Origin: Dyella sp. RRB7
Lineage (GTDB): Bacteria; Pseudomonadota; Gammaproteobacteria; Xanthomonadales; Rhodanobacteraceae
Length of the DNA: 64,000 nucleotides
Direction of reading: 5' to 3'
Assembly (NCBI RefSeq): GCF_022761115.1
Contig: NZ_JAKWJS010000005.1
Span: 124,001 to 188,000 of the forward strand
This document shows positions 45,505 through 53,921 of this stretch, piece by piece (the stretch's first letter is position 1; every line of letters begins with the position of its first letter). The notes under the pieces are model-generated. The model did no database searches. It was not told where the DNA came from and saw only the letters and a program-made list of their open reading frames with translations. The translations under genes and the position numbers were made by a program.

Positions 45505-46917
45505 TCACGAACGACCGTAGACGTCTTCCAGGCGCACAATGTCATCTTCGCCCAGATAGCTACCCGACTGCACCTCGATCAGTTCCAGCGGCACCTTGCC
45601 TGGGTTGCGTAGGCGATGAACGCTGCCGAGCGGGATGAAGGTGCTCTGGTTCTCGGCGAGCAGAAACACGCGTTCGTCACAGGTGACTTCGGCAGTGCCC
45701 GACACCACGATCCAATGTTCAGCGCGGTGATGGTGCTTTTGCAGACTGAGAGCCGCACCTGGCTTGACGACGATGCGCTTGACCTGGAAGCGGTCGCCGG
45801 CCTCGATCGAGTCGTAGCTACCCCAGGGGCGACGAACGGCGCGATGTAGCGAATGTTCGCTGCGTCCCGATGCCTTGAGCTGGTCCACGACGCGTTTCAC
45901 GTCCTGGGCCGAGTCTCGATGCGCTACCAAGGTGGCATCCGGCGTGGTGACCACGATTACGTCGTCGAGGCCGACAGTGGCGACCAGATGGCGATCATGC
46001 GAGCGCACCAGCGTATTGCGCGTATCGATGGCGATGGTGTCGCCTTCGCGCAGATTGCCCTGGGTATCCTTGTTGCCGGCGAGCCAGAGTGCCGACCAGG
46101 AGCCGATGTCGCTCCATTCACAGCTGACCGGAACCACCGCGGCACGCTTGGTCTTCTCCATCACGGCGTAGTCGATCGAGTCGTCAGGTACCTTCGTGAA
46201 CGCTTCTTTATCCAGGCGGATGAAGTCGAGATCGCTTTTGGCAGATTCGAAGACCGGGCGCACCGCTTCCAGCATCTGGGGCGCGTGAATGGCGAGCTCT
46301 TCGAGATAGCGCGCGGCCTTGAATAGGAACATGCCCGAATTCCAGTCATAGCCCCCATCGGTCACATAGGACTCGGCGGTTTCAAGGTTGGGCTTCTCGA
46401 CAAAACATTCGACGCGGTAGGCGGAATCGTTGATGGACTCCGCGCGACGGATGTAGCCAAAGCCAGTTTCAGGGCGGCTGGGTCGAATGCCGAAGGTAAC
46501 CAGCCAGCCATCGCGGGCCGCCGGTAGCGCGCTCTGCACGGCGGAGACAAAGCTCTCTGTATCACCGATCAAATGGTCGGCAGGCAGCACAAGCAGGATA
46601 GCTTCGGGATCGCGGGACATGGCCTGCATGGCACCCAGCGCGATGGCGGGCGCGGTATTGCGTGCCACTGGCTCCAAAATGATGGTCGCGCCGTCCACCA
46701 AGGACTCAAGCAACTGGTCCGCGACCAGAAAGCGATGATCGTCACTAGCTACGACGATGGGCGCACCTACGTCAGGGAGCTGCTCGGTTCGAGCCACGGT
46801 CTGCTGGAACAGCGTGCCTTCGCCGCTAAGCGGCAGGAACTGTTTGGGCAGATTTTTGCGGGATATCGGCCACAACCGGGTGCCACTACCGCCGCTGAGA
46901 ATAAGGGGAATCAGCAT
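45505..46917 (-). CDS. manC: Mannose-1-phosphate guanylyltransferase / mannose-6-phosphate isomerase
   Basis: 470-residue bifunctional type II enzyme. The N-terminal nucleotidyltransferase (about 1-340) starts IPLILSGGSGTRLWPISRKN and has VLPADHLI and the FVEKPN site; the C-terminal cupin isomerase has RPWGSYDSIEAGDRFQVKRI, LQKHHHRAEHWIVVSGTAEV and FIPLGSVHRLRN. It produces GDP-mannose, the precursor for gmd and the GDP-rhamnose step at 60-62 kb. Its ATG overlaps the end of rfbD by 7 bases, so GDP-mannose and dTDP-rhamnose supply are co-expressed. Confidence 0.95.
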   Translation of the reverse strand: MLIPLILSGGSGTRLWPISRKNLPKQFLPLSGEGTLFQQTVARTEQLPDVGAPIVVASDDHRFLVADQLLESLVDGATIILEPVARNTAPAIALGAMQAMSRDPEAILLVLPADHLIGDTESFVSAVQSALPAARDGWLVTFGIRPSRPETGFGYIRRAESINDSAYRVECFVEKPNLETAESYVTDGGYDWNSGMFLFKAARYLEELAIHAPQMLEAVRPVFESAKSDLDFIRLDKEAFTKVPDDSIDYAVMEKTKRAAVVPVSCEWSDIGSWSALWLAGNKDTQGNLREGDTIAIDTRNTLVRSHDRHLVATVGLDDVIVVTTPDATLVAHRDSAQDVKRVVDQLKASGRSEHSLHRAVRRPWGSYDSIEAGDRFQVKRIVVKPGAALSLQKHHHRAEHWIVVSGTAEVTCDERVFLLAENQSTFIPLGSVHRLRNPGKVPLELIEVQSGSYLGEDDIVRLEDVYGRS

Positions 46918-47858
46918 GATGATCCGTTTGCCTCTACATAAAGCTCGTTGATAACGTCATTCAGACCAACTTTCCAATCAGGTAGCACAAAGTCAAAGCG
47001 TTGGCTGAAGCTTGAATTATCCAATACCGTCCAGGCGGGACGTTTCGCCCGGGTAGGAAAGTCCTTTGTACCAATGGCCTTAACCTTAGGGGCCACCGGA
47101 AGCAATCCGGCCGACGAAGCCTTCTGAAAGATAAGGGTGGCGAAATCATGCCACGTTGTCATACCGCTGGAGACGACATGATACGTCCCCGTCAGAGTTT
47201 CGCGCTGGCCCATAGGGGTCTTGAACCAGGCGTCGAGCGCTGTAAGCGTGGCATCGACGATCAGACCAGTCGTTGTGGGCGTTCCGAATTGATCGTTGAC
47301 GATGCGCAATTCCCGGCGTTCGCGGCCCAGTCGAAGCATGCTACGCAGAAAATTGTGTCCATGGGCGGAATAGACCCAGGCCGTACGGAAGATCAGCTGC
47401 GCTGCCCCGCTTGCTTGCAACAGGTGTTCGCCCAAAAGCTTGCTGCGCCCATAGGCATTGATCGGTGCGGTAGGAGCATCGACTGCGTATGGCACTGATC
47501 TTTCACCGTCGAAGACGTAGTCCGTCGAGTAGTGCACCACTAGTGAACCATGCGGTGCGGCCCAACGGCCTATAGTGTCGAGAGCCGTGCCATTGATAAG
47601 CGTAGCCAGCGATTCTTCATCTTCGGCCTGATCGACGGCAGTATATGCCGCAGCATTGATGATCAGGTCCGGCTTGGTGCATTCCAATAGCTCAATGACT
47701 GCCAAGGGATGGGCTAGGTCAGCTACCTTCACAGGGATAGTACCGTTTAGCAGCCCGTCACGTGTCGCGAACATGACCTCGCCATAGCGGGCAAGGCCCC
47801 CACTTTTAATAAATGAACGGCCTAGCTGTCCGTTGGCTCCGAGCAGTAGGACTTTCAC
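46911..47858 (-). CDS. rfbD: dTDP-4-dehydrorhamnose reductase
   Basis: 315-residue short-chain reductase, the last step to dTDP-L-rhamnose. The Rossmann motif GANGQLGRSF is near the start, INAAAYTAVDQAEDEE follows, the catalytic Y-x3-K is in NAYGRSKLLGE, and FRTAWVYSAHGHNF is typical of RfbD. The GTG at 47858 overlaps the rfbC stop as GTGA, which fixes the start; the frame continues upstream but through rfbC. The order rfbB-A-C-D, with 4-base overlaps, forms a tightly coupled operon. Confidence 0.94.
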   Translation of the reverse strand: MKVLLLGANGQLGRSFIKSGGLARYGEVMFATRDGLLNGTIPVKVADLAHPLAVIELLECTKPDLIINAAAYTAVDQAEDEESLATLINGTALDTIGRWAAPHGSLVVHYSTDYVFDGERSVPYAVDAPTAPINAYGRSKLLGEHLLQASGAAQLIFRTAWVYSAHGHNFLRSMLRLGRERRELRIVNDQFGTPTTTGLIVDATLTALDAWFKTPMGQRETLTGTYHVVSSGMTTWHDFATLIFQKASSAGLLPVAPKVKAIGTKDFPTRAKRPAWTVLDNSSFSQRFDFVLPDWKVGLNDVINELYVEANGSSC

Positions 47859-48412
47859 AACGTGTATGCCGGAAGTCGGTCTGCTGAGACATCTCTTAGG
47901 AGCGGAGCACGCAAGTCCTTGGCGGATAGGATGGGTTGGCCAACCGGCCAATCGACAGCGATATCCCCGTCATTCCACCGAATGGCGCTATCTCCTGCGG
48001 GGTCGTAAGGTGCGCTGCACTGATACGTAAATGTCGCTGATTCGGACACAACGCAAAAACCGTGGGCAAAACCTTCAGGAATCCATAGGTGGCGGTGGTT
48101 CGCCGCGCTCAATATCACCCCAGTCCACTGACCAAACGTCGGTGAGCCTTGTCGAATATCGACGGCGACGTCATAGACCTCGCCCGCTAGTACGCTTACA
48201 AGCTTCGCTTGTGGGTTTGGCCATTGATAGTGGAGCCCGCGGAGCACTCCGCATGCAGATCGGGAGACATTCGTCTGAACGAAGCTGGTGTTGATGCCGG
48301 ACTCTTTGAAACGGGCTTCGTGATAACTCTCGTAGAAGTGGCCGCGCTCATCGCCGAAGACGCGTGGTTCAATAACCAAAACGCCAGGTAGGGCCGTTTC
48401 AATGACCCTCAT
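47855..48412 (-). CDS. rfbC: dTDP-4-dehydrorhamnose 3,5-epimerase
   Basis: 185-residue cupin epimerase that converts dTDP-4-keto-6-deoxyglucose to the L-lyxo form. Landmarks are [40 protein letters not shown] with the catalytic His, [19 protein letters not shown] and [13 protein letters not shown]. It overlaps rfbA upstream by four bases and rfbD downstream by four bases. Length and motifs are standard. Confidence 0.96.
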   Translation of the reverse strand: MRVIETALPGVLVIEPRVFGDERGHFYESYHEARFKESGINTSFVQTNVSRSACGVLRGLHYQWPNPQAKLVSVLAGEVYDVAVDIRQGSPTFGQWTGVILSAANHRHLWIPEGFAHGFCVVSESATFTYQCSAPYDPAGDSAIRWNDGDIAVDWPVGQPILSAKDLRAPLLRDVSADRLPAYTL

Positions 48413-49296
48413 TGATCGTGCTCCTGCTCAAGCAAAGAAGACAAATATCGGCCATATCCGGTTTTTGACAGAGCAGCGGCTTGTTGGTGAAGCTGTTCCG
48501 CATCAATCCAGCCATTCATGAAAGCAATCTCTTCGGGGCAGCAGACCTTTAGGCCCTGTCGGTTCTCGATTGTCTGTATGTAGTTGCTTGCTTCGATGAG
48601 CGAATCGTGGGTGCCGGTATCTAGCCAGGCAAATCCCCGGCCGAGCTGCTCCAATTGCAACGAACCGTCTTCCAGATAACGACGATTCAAGTCAGTGATT
48701 TCCAACTCACCGCGAGTAGATGGAGTCAGTCCTGCGGCAAGTTCACAAACCCGGTTGTCGTAGAAATACAATCCGGTAACCGCGTAATGTGATTTAGGCG
48801 AGACTGGCTTCTCTTCAATACCGATCACCCGTCCGTCCTGGTCAAATTCTGCAACACCATAACGTCCCGGGTCCTTGACCCAGTAGCCAAACACGGTTGC
48901 ACCGTGCTTTTGCATCGATGCACGTTTAAGGCGTTCGGTCAGGCCGACGCCATAAAAGATATTATCGCCAAGCACCAGGCAGCTGGGCGAATTGCCCAGG
49001 AAATCCCGGCCGATGAGGAAAGCTTGGGCTAGGCCCTCAGGTTCGGGTTGCACCGCGTATTCGATCTTTATGCCCCATTGTGAGCCATCTTTGAGCAGAC
49101 GTTGGAACAGTGATTGCTCGTGGGGTGTATTGATGACCAATATTTCACGTATACCCGCCAACATCAGCGTGGCCAGCGGGTAATACACCATAGGCTTGTC
49201 GTATACCGGTAGCAGCTGCTTGCTGATGGCCTGCGTGATAGGGTGCAAGCGAGTACCTGCACCGCCAGCGAGGATGATGCCCTTTCTGGCAGTCAT
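48409..49296 (-). CDS. rfbA: Glucose-1-phosphate thymidylyltransferase
   Basis: 295-residue nucleotidyltransferase that makes dTDP-glucose. It begins [20 protein letters not shown] with the signature G-x-G-T-R-L, followed by [20 protein letters not shown], the LGDNIFYG site, and [20 protein letters not shown]. The ATG at 49296 overlaps the rfbB stop by four bases. It supplies the rest of the rhamnose operon. Confidence 0.96.
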   Translation of the reverse strand: MTARKGIILAGGAGTRLHPITQAISKQLLPVYDKPMVYYPLATLMLAGIREILVINTPHEQSLFQRLLKDGSQWGIKIEYAVQPEPEGLAQAFLIGRDFLGNSPSCLVLGDNIFYGVGLTERLKRASMQKHGATVFGYWVKDPGRYGVAEFDQDGRVIGIEEKPVSPKSHYAVTGLYFYDNRVCELAAGLTPSTRGELEITDLNRRYLEDGSLQLEQLGRGFAWLDTGTHDSLIEASNYIQTIENRQGLKVCCPEEIAFMNGWIDAEQLHQQAAALSKTGYGRYLSSLLEQEHDQ

Positions 49297-50363
49297 GCGC
49301 CGATCCTTTCCAGTCGGTAACTGCCATCCAGTACGTGCTGAGCCCATGTTTGATGGGATAGGTACCAGTCCACGGTTTTTGCGATTCCCGTTTCGAAGGT
49401 TTCGGATGGACGCCAACCCAGTTCGTTCTGCAGCTTGCTTGAATCGATGGCGTAGCGTCGATCATGGCCAGGGCGGTCCTTCACGTAGGTGATGAGCGAT
49501 TCGCGCTTGGCGCCTTCGGGCAAGGGAACGCGCTGGTCCAACAGCGCGCAGATGGTTCGCACGACGTTGATGTTCTCGCGCTCCGCATTGCCGCCGATGT
49601 TATAGGTTTCACCCACGCGTCCAGCATCGAGAACGCATTGGATGGCCGCGCAATGGTCGCCCACGAATAGCCAGTCCCGGATATTCAGGCCATCGCCGTA
49701 GACCGGCAGGGGAGCACCCTCAAGCGCCCTTTGAATGATCAGTGGGATCAGCTTTTCGGGAAACTGGTAGGGCCCGTAATTGTTCGAGCAGTTCGTGGTC
49801 AGGGTGGGCAGGCCATAGGTATGGTGAAATGCCCGAACCAAGTGATCGGAAGCGGCCTTGGAGGCGGAATACGGCGAGTTGGGCGCGTAAGGCGTCAGCT
49901 CGGTAAATTTTCCCTCGACCCCCAGAGAGCCGTAGACCTCGTCGGTCGATACGTGGAGAAATCGGAACGCGTCCCTTGGGGTGCCTTGCAGGCTGCGCCA
50001 ATAGTCGCGGGCGGCTTCCAGCAAGCTCAGGGTGCCAACCACGTTGGTTTCGATAAAGGCCGCAGGGCCATCGATCGAGCGATCAACGTGCGACTCTGCC
50101 GCAAAATTGACGATGGCGCCGGGCTGGAACTCTCGTAACAGCCTATCAACGAGGGCGCGGTCGCCAATATCTCCGTGGAAAAACCGGTGTCCATCATGGT
50201 CCCGCAGGGGCTTCAGCGTTTCCAGGTTTCCGGCGTAGGTCAATTTGTCGAGATTGATGATCCGCAGGCCACAAGCAGTGGCGCACAATACGAAATTGGC
50301 TCCAATGAACCCGGCGCCGCCGGTAACTAGCAGGGTTCTCGGAGGATTCCGGTAACGGTTCAT
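49293..50363 (-). CDS. rfbB: dTDP-glucose 4,6-dehydratase
   Basis: 356-residue extended short-chain dehydrogenase, first gene of the leftward rhamnose operon. The NAD motif is [15 protein letters not shown], the active site has [12 protein letters not shown], and Y-x3-K is in [25 protein letters not shown] and [15 protein letters not shown] are hallmarks. The ATG at 50363 is used; an adjacent GTG at 50366 would add one residue. It is divergent from the metB-like gene across 220 bp holding two palindromes. Confidence 0.95.
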   Translation of the reverse strand: MNRYRNPPRTLLVTGGAGFIGANFVLCATACGLRIINLDKLTYAGNLETLKPLRDHDGHRFFHGDIGDRALVDRLLREFQPGAIVNFAAESHVDRSIDGPAAFIETNVVGTLSLLEAARDYWRSLQGTPRDAFRFLHVSTDEVYGSLGVEGKFTELTPYAPNSPYSASKAASDHLVRAFHHTYGLPTLTTNCSNNYGPYQFPEKLIPLIIQRALEGAPLPVYGDGLNIRDWLFVGDHCAAIQCVLDAGRVGETYNIGGNAERENINVVRTICALLDQRVPLPEGAKRESLITYVKDRPGHDRRYAIDSSKLQNELGWRPSETFETGIAKTVDWYLSHQTWAQHVLDGSYRLERIGA

Positions 50364-50460
50364 CACTTTCGAACATCCTGAAAGGCGCTAGCCAGGGGAT
50401 CTGGCGCTAGTTTCGCGCGGCAATAATGCCTGTTGTTGATCTAGCGACCAAGCAGACATA

Positions 50461-50482
50461 CACAAAATGATCGCATTTTGTG
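50461..50482. promoter_or_regulatory. Perfect inverted repeat in the rfbB-metB divergent region
   Basis: Arms CACAAAATG and CATTTTGTG (9 bp, perfect) around ATCG. AT-rich arms and position between divergent promoters suggest an operator rather than a terminator. It lies about 98 bp before the rfbB ATG and 102 bp before the metB ATG. Confidence 0.5.
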
Positions 50483-50531
50483 AACGCCCCCGATTGGCTG
50501 AGTCGGCAATCTGGCAGGGTACGGGTAATAT

Positions 50532-50547
50532 GTTATCCCTTGATAAC
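50532..50547. promoter_or_regulatory. Second short palindrome upstream of metB
   Basis: GTTATC-CCTT-GATAAC, perfect 6-bp arms, 37 bp before the metB start. It may be an operator or a leader hairpin. Confidence 0.3.
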
Positions 50548-50583
50548 CTTTGGAGACCCCTCGCGGGGCCATGAGCGGATCTG

Positions 50584-51750
50584 ATGAAGACTGGTGGAAA
50601 GCGGCAGAAGCTGGGTTTGGGCACCTTGGCCATACATGCCGGGCAGCAGCCTGACCCCTCGACCGGCGCAATCATGACGCCGATCTATGCGACATCTACC
50701 TATGTCCAGGTAAGTCCCGGTAAGCACAAGGGATTTGAATATTCGCGTACGCAAAATCCTACGCGAATGGCTTATGAGCGCTGTGTGGCAGACCTGGAGG
50801 GGGGGCGGGCTGGCTTCGCCTTTGCCTCCGGTTTGGCTGCTGCGGCCACGGTGCTCGATCTTCTCGATTCCGGCAGCCATGTAATTGCCATGGATGACCT
50901 GTACGGTGGCAGCTATCGCTTGTTCGAACGTGTTCGCCGTCGCTCGGCGGGGCTGGACTTCAGCTTTATCGACCTCAATGACATGCGGGCGCTCAAGGCA
51001 GCGCTGAATCCCAATACGCGGATGATCTGGGCTGAGACCCCTACGAATCCTATGTTGAAGCTGGTGGATCTCGCGAAAATTGCGGCGTTCGCCAAGAAGC
51101 ATGGTCTCATTCTGGTGGTCGACAACACGTTCTGCTCACCCATGCTGCAGCGACCGATGGAGCATGGCGCAGATCTGGTACTTCATTCGGCCACGAAGTA
51201 CCTTAATGGCCACTCCGATATGGTAGGTGGCATCGTGGTGGCTGGTAATGACGAGTTGGCCGAGCAAATGGGTTTTCTGCAGAATTCGGTCGGCGCGGTG
51301 TCGGGCCCCTTCGATGCTTTTCTAGCCATGCGTGGCCTGAAGACGCTTCACTTGCGTATGCGCGCTCACTGCGAAAGTGCTCTTGAGTTGGCGCGCTGGC
51401 TGGAAAGGCATCCGTCCATCGAGCGGGTGATCTATCCCGGCCTGAGGAGCCACCCACAGCATGCGCTTGCTCGGCGCCAAATGGACGGTTTTGGCGGCAT
51501 TATCAGCGTCGAAGTCAAAGGCGGATTAAAGAAAGCCCGCCGTACGCTTGAACGTTGCCATTTGTTCGCACTTGCCGAATCGCTGGGGGGCGTTGAAAGC
51601 CTCATCGAACATCCGGCGATCATGACTCATGCCTCGGTCCCCGCAGCTAATCGAAAGCGGCTTGGCATTAGCGACGGGTTAATCCGCTTGTCGGTGGGTG
51701 TAGAGGACGTTCGTGACCTGCGCGAAGAGTTGGAAGCTGCACTGAGTTAG
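50584..51750 (+). CDS. metB: Cystathionine gamma-lyase/synthase family protein (metB-like)
   Basis: 388-residue PLP enzyme of trans-sulfuration. Motifs: TPIYATSTYVQVSPGKHKGF, the PLP stacking site region AFASGLAAAATVLDLL, and the Schiff-base K205 in LHSATKYLNGHSDMVGG; the ESLGGVESLIEHPAIMTHAS block and SVGVEDVRDL close the protein. It can act as cystathionine gamma-lyase (with the CBS at 32.8 kb) or gamma-synthase; residues seen here do not decide. In Xanthomonas a gene of this type forms one border of the variable LPS O-antigen cluster, with etfA at the other, and here too an O-antigen ABC transporter follows. Confidence 0.92.
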   Translation: MKTGGKRQKLGLGTLAIHAGQQPDPSTGAIMTPIYATSTYVQVSPGKHKGFEYSRTQNPTRMAYERCVADLEGGRAGFAFASGLAAAATVLDLLDSGSHVIAMDDLYGGSYRLFERVRRRSAGLDFSFIDLNDMRALKAALNPNTRMIWAETPTNPMLKLVDLAKIAAFAKKHGLILVVDNTFCSPMLQRPMEHGADLVLHSATKYLNGHSDMVGGIVVAGNDELAEQMGFLQNSVGAVSGPFDAFLAMRGLKTLHLRMRAHCESALELARWLERHPSIERVIYPGLRSHPQHALARRQMDGFGGIISVEVKGGLKKARRTLERCHLFALAESLGGVESLIEHPAIMTHASVPAANRKRLGISDGLIRLSVGVEDVRDLREELEAALS

Positions 51751-51903
51751 TCGCTGTTCCGTTAATTCAGAGCATAGATTAATGAGGGAGTCGATTGATG
51801 AGGCACACGATTCTAATCGTGTTCTGTCTGTCGAAGCTTTATGCGTACCGATGAAGTCGCCGTCGACCCCTGGTAGGCAGGCACACAAGTAACTGGATGA
51901 CAC

Positions 51904-52698
51904 ATGACTGAAATGCTTGCCGCCATCTGGCGCTATAGATTCTTTATCTTTTCCTCGGTGAGGAATGATTTTCGTGCACGTTTCGCGAGGAGCAGTCTTG
52001 GTGCGATTTGGATGATACTGCAGCCGCTGGCGCAGGTCGCCATCTATGCGCTGGTACTTGCTCAGGTGCTGGGGTCGCGGCTGCCCGGTATCGATAACAA
52101 GTACGCCTACGTCATCTATTTGACGTCGGGAATATTGGCATGGTCGCTGTTTGTCGAATTGCTGTCGCGCTGCATGACCATTTTTGTTGATAACGGAAAT
52201 TTGCTGAAGAAGGTGGTTTTTCCACGAATTTGCTTGCCGCTGATTCTCGCCGGCTCGGCCCTTATCAATAATTTGCTGCTGTTGCTCGCGACACTGGGCG
52301 TGTTTCTGATCGTGGGACACCCTATCGACAGTTCGGTGCTCTGGCTGCTGCTGCTGGTGCCCTTGACGTTAGCATTCTCGCTGGGGCTCGGCCTGATTCT
52401 CGGCACGCTCAACGTGTTTGTTCGGGATGTGGCGCAAGTCATGAACGTAGTGTTGCAACTGTGGTTTTGGCTGACGCCAGTCGTTTACATGCCGACCATT
52501 GTACCCATGCAGTTCCAGCAGGCCCTCAATGCAAATCCCATGTACTGGATAGTGAGCTCATACCAGAGCGTTCTGCTATTCCACACCGCGCCAGATGCGG
52601 GCCACTTGACACTGATAGCTGTCATTTCGCTAGGTCTACTGGCCGTTGCCCTGCTTCTGTTCCGCCGCTCTTCGGCTGAAATGGTGGATGTGCTGTGA
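51904..52698 (+). CDS. wzm: O-antigen ABC transporter permease Wzm, second pair
   Basis: 264-residue ABC-2 permease, paralogue of the one at 42720. It starts AAIWRYRFFIFSSVRNDFRA and SSLGAIWMILQPLAQVAIY, and shares SLFVELLSRCMTIFVDNGNL, LKKVVFPRICLPLILAGSAL and LWFWLTPVVYMP with the first copy. Six membrane helices are expected. Its last codon overlaps the wzt start by GTGA. It is 153 bp downstream of metB, in the position used by wzm in Xanthomonas LPS clusters. Confidence 0.93.
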   Translation: MTEMLAAIWRYRFFIFSSVRNDFRARFARSSLGAIWMILQPLAQVAIYALVLAQVLGSRLPGIDNKYAYVIYLTSGILAWSLFVELLSRCMTIFVDNGNLLKKVVFPRICLPLILAGSALINNLLLLLATLGVFLIVGHPIDSSVLWLLLLVPLTLAFSLGLGLILGTLNVFVRDVAQVMNVVLQLWFWLTPVVYMPTIVPMQFQQALNANPMYWIVSSYQSVLLFHTAPDAGHLTLIAVISLGLLAVALLLFRRSSAEMVDVL

Positions 52699-53921
52699 GC
52701 CGTGACGTGCTTGTACTCAACTCGGTGGGCAAGGCCTTCCGTGAATATCCTTCTCAGATCCTGCGATTCCTTACTTGGATGGGCATTCCAGTACGCAACA
52801 TCAATGAGCACTGGGTGCTTCGCAACGTGTCCTTCCGGCTTGGTCGCGGTGAGGCCGTGGGTATCGTTGGGCAGAACGGTGCTGGTAAGAGCACGCTACT
52901 CAAGTTGATCACCGGAACACTGCGTCAGACGACTGGCGACATCTTCGTCAATGGACGCATCGCGGCGATCCTTGAGCTTGGCATGGGGTTCAATCCGGAC
53001 CTCACCGGACGGCAGAATGCTATCCATACGGCGGGTCTTATGGGCTTCAGTCAAGCCGATATCATGCGGATCATGCCGGATATCGAGGCTTTCGCCGAGA
53101 TTGGTGAGTATTTCGACGAGCCGGTACGGACCTACTCCAGTGGCATGCAGATGCGCGTGGCCTTCAGCGTTGCGACCGCATTCCGGCCGGAGGTGCTCAT
53201 CGTCGATGAAGCCCTCTCGGTAGGCGATGCGTACTTTCAGCACAAGAGCATGGGCCGCATCCGTGAGTTTCGCCGGCAGGGCACGACGTTGCTCATCGTT
53301 TCGCACGACCGCACGGCGATTCAGGCACTTTGCGATCGTGCCATCCTGCTCGATAAGGGGGAACAGCGCATGGATGGCGAGCCGCAGGTTGTGATGGATT
53401 ACTACAACGCTATGATTGCGGAGAAGGAAAACAACGCGATCACGTCGGTTCAATTGGCATCGGGCAAGGTGCAGACCATTTCAGGTACTGGTGAGGCGGT
53501 AGTGACTTCGGCCGCGCTCTTCAACCATGCCGGCGAGCAGATCGAATTCATTAACGTCGGCGAATCGGCAGAGCTGCGTGTTCAGGTAGAGGCCAAGGCG
53601 GATATCTCCAGGCTCGTGTTCGGTTATTTGATTAAGGACCGGTTGGGGCAGGACGTCTTTGGCACCAACACTCACCATACTGGCCAGGCATTGGAAGGCA
53701 TCCGTGCCGGCGATGCTGTCGAGTTCAGTATTCGTTTCAATGTGAACATGGGCGCTGGCGCATATTCTGTCTCGACGGCGCTCGTAAGCACAGATACGCA
53801 CCTCGTCAACAATTATGAATGGCGCGACTTGGCTTTGGTGTTCACAGTCATGAACGTGGATCGTACCTATTTTGTAGGATCCAACTGGATTCCTCCGTCC
53901 ATTTCGATCACGCAATCATGA
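52695..53921 (+). CDS. wzt: O-antigen ABC transporter ATPase Wzt with C-terminal glycan-binding domain, second pair
   Basis: 408-residue ATPase. Walker A GQNGAGKST at residues 59-67, signature TYSSGMQMRVAFSVA, Walker B LIVDEALSVGD, His switch VSHDR. The Wzt-C domain after about 255 includes ISGTGEAVVTSAALFNHAGE, LVFGYLIKDRLGQDVFGTNT and STDTHLVNNYEWRDLALVF, clearly homologous to the first Wzt but diverged, so the two may recognise different chain ends. It starts at GTG 52695 in a GTGA overlap with wzm and ends in an ATGA overlap with the FkbM methyltransferase gene, which couples exporter and presumed terminator. Confidence 0.94.
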   Translation: MSRDVLVLNSVGKAFREYPSQILRFLTWMGIPVRNINEHWVLRNVSFRLGRGEAVGIVGQNGAGKSTLLKLITGTLRQTTGDIFVNGRIAAILELGMGFNPDLTGRQNAIHTAGLMGFSQADIMRIMPDIEAFAEIGEYFDEPVRTYSSGMQMRVAFSVATAFRPEVLIVDEALSVGDAYFQHKSMGRIREFRRQGTTLLIVSHDRTAIQALCDRAILLDKGEQRMDGEPQVVMDYYNAMIAEKENNAITSVQLASGKVQTISGTGEAVVTSAALFNHAGEQIEFINVGESAELRVQVEAKADISRLVFGYLIKDRLGQDVFGTNTHHTGQALEGIRAGDAVEFSIRFNVNMGAGAYSVSTALVSTDTHLVNNYEWRDLALVFTVMNVDRTYFVGSNWIPPSISITQS

